Assembly (NCBI GenBank): GCA_964019155.1
Contig: OZ025239.1
Coordinates: 97,501-161,500, forward strand
Reading direction: 5' to 3'
DNA length: 64,000 nucleotides
Origin: Osedax fenrisi
Taxonomy: Eukaryota > Annelida > Polychaeta > Sabellida > Siboglinidae
Shown here in pieces: positions 60,501 to 64,000 of the stretch; the stretch's first letter is position 1; every line of letters starts with the position of its first letter. The notes beneath the pieces were generated by a model that saw only the letters and a program-made list of their open reading frames with translations, was not told where the DNA came from and did not search any database. The translations under genes and the position numbers were made by a program.

Positions 60501-62269
60501 TCACTACACCTCACTATTACATCACTACACCTCACTAATACATCACTACACCTCACTATTACATCACTACACCTCACTACACCTCACTACACCTCACTAT
60601 TACATCACTACACATCACTATTACATCACTACACCTTACTATTACATCACTACACCTTACTATTACATCACTACACCTCACTATTACATCACTACACCTC
60701 ACTACACCTCACTACACCTCACTATTACATCACTACACATCACTATTACATCACTACACCTTACTATTACATCACTACACCTTACTATTACATCACTACA
60801 CCTCACTATTACATCACTATTACATCACTACACCTCACTATTACATCACTACACCTCACTATACATCACTACACCTCACTATTACATCACTACACCTCAC
60901 TACACCTCACTACACCTCACTATTACATCACTACACCTCACTATTACATCACTACACCTCACTATTACATCACTACACCTCACTACACATCACTATTACA
61001 TCACTATTACATCACTACACCTTACTATTACATCACTACACCTCACTACACATCACTACACCTCACTACACCTCACTACACCTCACTATTACATCACTAC
61101 ACATCACTATTACATCACTACACCTTACTATTACATCACTACACCTTACTATTACATCACTACACCTCACTATTACATCACTATTACATCACTACACCTC
61201 ACTATTACATCACTACACCTCACTATACATCACTACACCTCACTATTACATCACTACACCTCACTACACCTCACTACACCTCACTATTACATCACTACAC
61301 CTCACTATTACATCACTACACCTCACTATTACATCACTATTACATCACTACACCTTACTACACCTCACTACACATCACTACACATCACTATTACATCACT
61401 ATTACATCACTACACCTTACTATTACATCACTACACCTCACTACACATCACTACACCTCACTACACCTCACTACACATCACTACACCTCACTATTACATC
61501 ACTACACCTTACTATTACATCACTACACCTCACTATTACATCACTACACCTCACTATTACATCACTACACATCACTATTACATCACTACACATCACTATT
61601 ACATCACTACACATCACTATTACATCACTACACCTTACTATTACATCACTACACCTTACTATTACATCACTACACCTCACTATTACATCACTTTGTATTT
61701 AATCACTGAGCTAATAATTTTAACCAAAAGTTTTTATATTTATTGCATTTCTATGTATCTTAAATTAGTATTTTTAAATTTAATAATTATTGTATAATTA
61801 TGTTCATTCCATATATTTGAAAATAAAAATGTATCCTTCTATATATATAAATATATATAATTATATATTATAATCCTAACAATTATTTTATAGGAAATAA
61901 AATTATAATTTTGTCATTAAATATATGTGTTTACCTATAATAAAATGTATCTTTTGTTCACATAAAACCAAGTGAAAAGCTTACTAAATAATCACTGATG
62001 TTCAATCACTGATTATTATTATCCCAATGTTTCACCGCTTGTTTATATTAGCTACAAATTGATATGTATTTTTTATTTTGTATCTATTTACAATGTCAGT
62101 TATAATTAGGCAAGAAAATATACATTCTTAATAACACCGAGCTATTCTATTGCACCCAAGGTCACCTTCATACTGAATGTACTTATTTACAGGTTTTAGA
62201 GGTAAACATTGTGATATCAGCACTGACATCTGTTCCTTGTTACCATGCTTTAATGATGGAACATGCTAT
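39416..62269 (+). CDS. LDLa/EGF-module extracellular protein, five internal exons
   Basis: Exons 39416-39525, 39611-39659, 40499-40632, 42038-42131 and 62193-62269 join in matching phases. They encode one LDL-receptor class A module (six cysteines, calcium cage DCDNGLDES), then EGF module 1 (CTADSCRNGGTC and later CNCQPPYQGQYC), EGF module 2 (CPSTNRHCLNGIC, CSCRPG and FRGKHC) and the first half of EGF module 3 (CSLLPCFNDGTC). Such modules occur in secreted or membrane receptors and matrix proteins and bind ligands or calcium. Neither end is in the window, so the protein cannot be named. EGF module 2 is split by a 20-kb intron made almost entirely of one satellite. Phase 0 and phase 1 junctions suit module shuffling. 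Confidence 0.85.
39611..39659 (+). CDS. LDLa exon, second part
   Basis: The acceptor is tctatttcag. It encodes MDCDNGLDESNATCHN, completing the LDLa module with its acidic calcium-binding residues. The donor is g|gtaact, phase 1. It is preceded by a tcctcctcc pyrimidine tract (39548-39590). Confidence 0.9.
39660..40498 (+). other. intron of the LDLa/EGF gene
   Basis: A+T-rich unique sequence with tatgtactatgtatgtacta-type short repeats near 40083. No feature is recognised. Confidence 0.55.
40499..40632 (+). CDS. EGF module 1 exon
   Basis: The acceptor is cttctatcag. It encodes TLCTADSCRNGGTCRPFPAI, then PRLTVAYFTCNCQPPYQGQY and CEYD. The six cysteines and CxCxxxYxGxxC fit an EGF module. I placed the donor at gat|gtacga (phase 0) because the next EGF exon starts in phase 0. 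The open frame continues about 60 bp further without EGF features. Confidence 0.88.
40633..41190 (+). other. intron of the LDLa/EGF gene
   Basis: A+T-rich sequence; nothing recognised. Confidence 0.5.
41191..41365. repeat. 21-bp minisatellite (gactaatgtataatgatgta)
   Basis: About 8 units of actaatgtataatgatgtat joined by aacg, aatg or acct words. Open frames on either strand here are repeat artefacts. Confidence 0.9.
41402..41501 (+). repeat. 24-bp repeat (gcggacacaacaacaacaag), possible Thr-rich coding
   Basis: Four units of about 24 bp. In one plus frame it reads ADTTTTSG repeated, and the frame stays open from about 41379 to 41685. It may be a mucin-like linker exon between EGF modules 1 and 2, since it follows a possible acceptor (gatgactcag), but no donor in the right phase is clear. 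It may equally be intronic repeat. Confidence 0.6.
41502..42037 (+). other. intron, with possible small exons
   Basis: Unique sequence of higher complexity than its surroundings. A Gly/Asp-rich open stretch at about 41737-41815 is followed by a good donor (aatg|gtaaat) but has no clear homology or phase support. It ends at the acceptor gtgatctcag before the EGF module 2 exon. Confidence 0.35.
42038..42131 (+). CDS. EGF module 2 exon, first part
   Basis: The acceptor is tgatctcag. It encodes VSISCPSTNRHCLNGICTPL, then FNAEYHCSCRPG, with five of the six EGF cysteines. I placed the donor at cctg|gttatg (phase 1), since joining to 62193 gives CSCRPGFRGKHC, a canonical EGF end. The satellite begins about 11 bp after the donor. 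Confidence 0.88.
42143..61692 (+). repeat. 19.5-kb satellite of 11-bp and 10-bp monomers
   Basis: Two monomers, A (ctattacatca) and B (ctacacctca), alternate mainly as AB (21 bp), with runs such as BB, BBB and AA and point variants (ctacacctta, ctacacatca, cattacac, ctatacct). The plus strand, which is the sense strand of the host gene, has almost no G; I noticed fewer than a dozen, in acgtcac, catgac and ccgcac. No AG was seen. Long open frames in all plus frames follow from the stop-free monomers and are not evidence of a protein. Higher-order repeats are visible, including a duplication with a period of about 4.0 kb. It fills nearly all of the intron 42132-62192. Confidence 0.98.
52743..60043 (+). 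repeat. large higher-order tandem duplication inside the satellite
   Basis: The variant order in 52743-56030 recurs in 56748-60043. Landmarks are cacctcacctcac at about 53410 and 57415, cactcactattac at about 53592 and 57597, and caatattacatc at about 53200/53910 and 57205/57915. The offset is 4,005 bp in the left part and 4,015 bp in the right part, because one run of B monomers has 4 copies at about 54770 and 5 at about 58770. A nested block with a period of about 710 bp is visible within each copy. Confidence 0.85.
61693..62192 (+). other. 3' end of the satellite-filled intron
   Basis: A+T-rich unique sequence after the array, ending in the acceptor tacttatttacag. It is the only part of the intron with ordinary base composition. 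Confidence 0.6.
62193..62269 (+). CDS. EGF module 2 end and EGF module 3 start
   Basis: With the last base of the previous exon it reads GFRGKHCDISTDICSLLPCF and NDGTCY. It closes module 2 (sixth cysteine) and opens module 3 (three cysteines). The donor is tat|gtaagt, phase 0. The rest of module 3 lies beyond the window. Confidence 0.9.
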
Positions 62270-62589
62270 GTAAGTATTATTATTAAGTTATGCTATAATG
62301 CTCTTATCATTGTTCTCAGGTTTTGCCCCGTTACGCATATGTACTTGTTGAAGCTAAAAGCTTATTGTAACAATTTAATATTATGACTCAATCGATAATA
62401 GAATATAAAATAATAAAAGATATCTATGAAATATTTTGTGCGTTTTCATAAAAATGTATACATATATTATAATATTAATAAAGTAAAAAATTACGTAAAA
62501 ATTTAAAATTAATTTAAATTTTTTCCTTTTTCCTTATTAATATAATTTATTCGATTATTTTGTTGATAAATTATTTTAATTGAGCATCA
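62270..62589 (+). other. intron of the LDLa/EGF gene
   Basis: A+T-rich sequence with no exon recognised. Confidence 0.5.
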
Positions 62590-63810
62590 AACTTTGTTGT
62601 GAGATTATAATGGATATTTACGAGATATAATAATAATAATAAAACATTATTTTTCTAACAAAAAAATGTTTACTAGTTCATCGAAAAATTAATTTTTGTT
62701 AAAATATTTAATAAGAGTCATTTTTGAATAATGATATGCTATTTTTATAATATTACTTATAATTTTATATTCATATAATGATGATAGACATATAAATGTA
62801 ACATTTTTTTTTTCCCCATTGATAATTTTTTTATTCGATTTAGACAAAATTTAAAAATTAAATTAAAATTTCCGTAGATCGATTTAATTATTTAAAAAAA
62901 AATGTTTAAGAATATTTTTATATACTACATATGCTAAAAGGCAATTTTTACTTGTAAACATTTTTTCCTTTCATATATCTGTAATTTTAATTTTTTCGTT
63001 AATTTTCAATGTAAATTCCTATCTTGTTTTAAATAAAGTTTTTCTTTCTGAATTTTTGTCGGTTTTCAATTCTTTTTTTTATTATATGTAGAATGATTTA
63101 CAGGAGTTATTCCGAGTTAGCTGGCACTTTTCATTTAAGGGAACTAAAAAAATTACCAAAACGGGCTATACTGTACAATAGGAGAGCCCGTTTTGGTAAC
63201 TTTTTTAGTTCCCTTCATATAAAATTGCCATCTCACTCGGAATAACTCCTTTTAAACATTACAGATATAATAAAAAAATAATAATTGAAATCTGACAAAA
63301 ATTCAGAAAGCGAAACCATATTCAAAAATAGATAGGAATTTACATTGAAAATTTATGAAAAAATATAAATTACAGATATATGAAAGAAAAAAATGTTTAC
63401 AAGTAAAAATTGCATATTAGCATATATAGAACCTCCTTAAAAAATATTTTAAAATATTTTTTTTAAATAATTAAATCGATCTACGAAGATTTTAATTTAA
63501 ATTTTTTCTAAATTGAAAAAAAAAATTAGCAATGAATAATAAAATGGAATAATAAAAAAAAAAATATATATATTATATATGTCTATCATCATTATATGAA
63601 TATAAAATTATATGTATTGTTATAAATATACCATATATTTATTCAAAAAATTACTTTTATTAAGCATTTTAACATCAAATTAATTTTAAAATAGTCATAA
63701 AAAATGTTGTGTCAGAAAATTAAATATTTTTTTTAAATAATTGAAATATTTCTTCATCTTCAAGTACACTTCGCTTTATAAATATTACATATTTTGTGAT
63801 GAAACTTTCC
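62590..63810. mobile_element. 1.2-kb long inverted repeat (foldback-like element)
   Basis: Two arms of about 550-600 bp face each other around 63180. Matching blocks include ttacttgtaaacatttttt (62949) with aaaaaatgtttacaagtaa (63389), gtaaattcctatcttg (63013) with gataggaatttac (63330), and tgatgatagacatat (62780) with atatgtctatcatca (63576). The innermost arms, 63139-63167 and 63185-63213, are almost perfect (gggaactaaaaaaattacc and its complement) around a loop containing atactgtacaat. Arms diverge outward and there is no coding capacity. A similar tactgtacaattgtaca word lies just outside near 63880. Confidence 0.8.
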
Positions 63811-64000
63811 AAATATGTTTATTATGACATATATTACCTACTGTAACTGAGAGAGAAAAACTTTCAAAAACGGTCTCCCCTACTGTACAATTGTACAGTG
63901 TACATTAGAGCGGCTTGACAAATATAAAATTTTCAGATAATTTATCGCTTCAGTAAGATAATATTAGAAAACATGTAATATAATTCAATACAAAAAAAAT
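63811..64000. other. A+T-rich end of window
   Basis: Holds the palindromic word ctgtacaattgtacag near 63883; otherwise nothing recognised. Confidence 0.4.

Noticed and set aside
44930..61680. Minus-strand frames of the type RCSDVIV repeated
   Set aside because: Same satellite read backwards; length follows only the local AB run before a frame-shifting word.

Overview
The window looks like nuclear DNA of an invertebrate animal. It is very A+T-rich, its genes are split by introns with GT..AG ends, and it carries LINE, SINE and hAT remnants. The recognisable proteins are an animal NIM1-type kinase, a mitochondrial rRNA dimethyltransferase and a secreted or membrane protein built from LDL-receptor class A and EGF modules. 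I cannot name the species. Roughly half of the window is tandem repeat.

Layout. 1-4983: a 32-bp minisatellite, two decayed LINEs and a small MITE between TA microsatellites. 4984-9465: a 4.5-kb array of a 56-bp unit. 9646-21583 (+): seven exons of a NIM1 kinase gene whose 5' exon(s) lie to the left; its introns hold at least seven tandem arrays and one SINE. 22234-30821 (-): TFB1M, convergent with the kinase gene, with eight exons found and one short internal exon not found; its introns hold a polypyrimidine array, a G-rich array, three SINEs and a small MITE. 30822-33750: no gene seen. 33755-37330 (-): a broken LINE interrupted by a 1,078-bp hAT element with clean 8-bp target duplications. 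37861-38723: a MITE with an internal minisatellite. 39416-62269 (+): five exons of an LDLa/EGF-module gene that continues beyond the window. Its fourth intron is about 20 kb and is almost entirely one satellite of two monomers (11 and 10 bp). 62590-63810: a long inverted repeat.

The exon calls rest on protein similarity together with reading-frame phases that agree at every junction joined. The kinase exons run from the beta-3 lysine to the stop codon without a gap, and the TFB1M exons match in phase on both sides of the one missing exon.

The most interesting signals are in the repeats. The 19.5-kb satellite is nearly free of G on the transcribed-sense strand, so it has almost no GT or AG dinucleotides, and it is largely stop-free in all three sense frames. 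It contains a tandem duplication with a period of about 4.0 kb whose copies differ by one 10-bp monomer. Several arrays start within about 10 bp of a GTTA-type splice donor, or are built from an exon edge or start-codon region, which suggests that exon boundaries seed repeat growth here. Two unrelated arrays repeat a CArG-type sequence (CCTTATAAGG), and a third repeats TGATTGACA.
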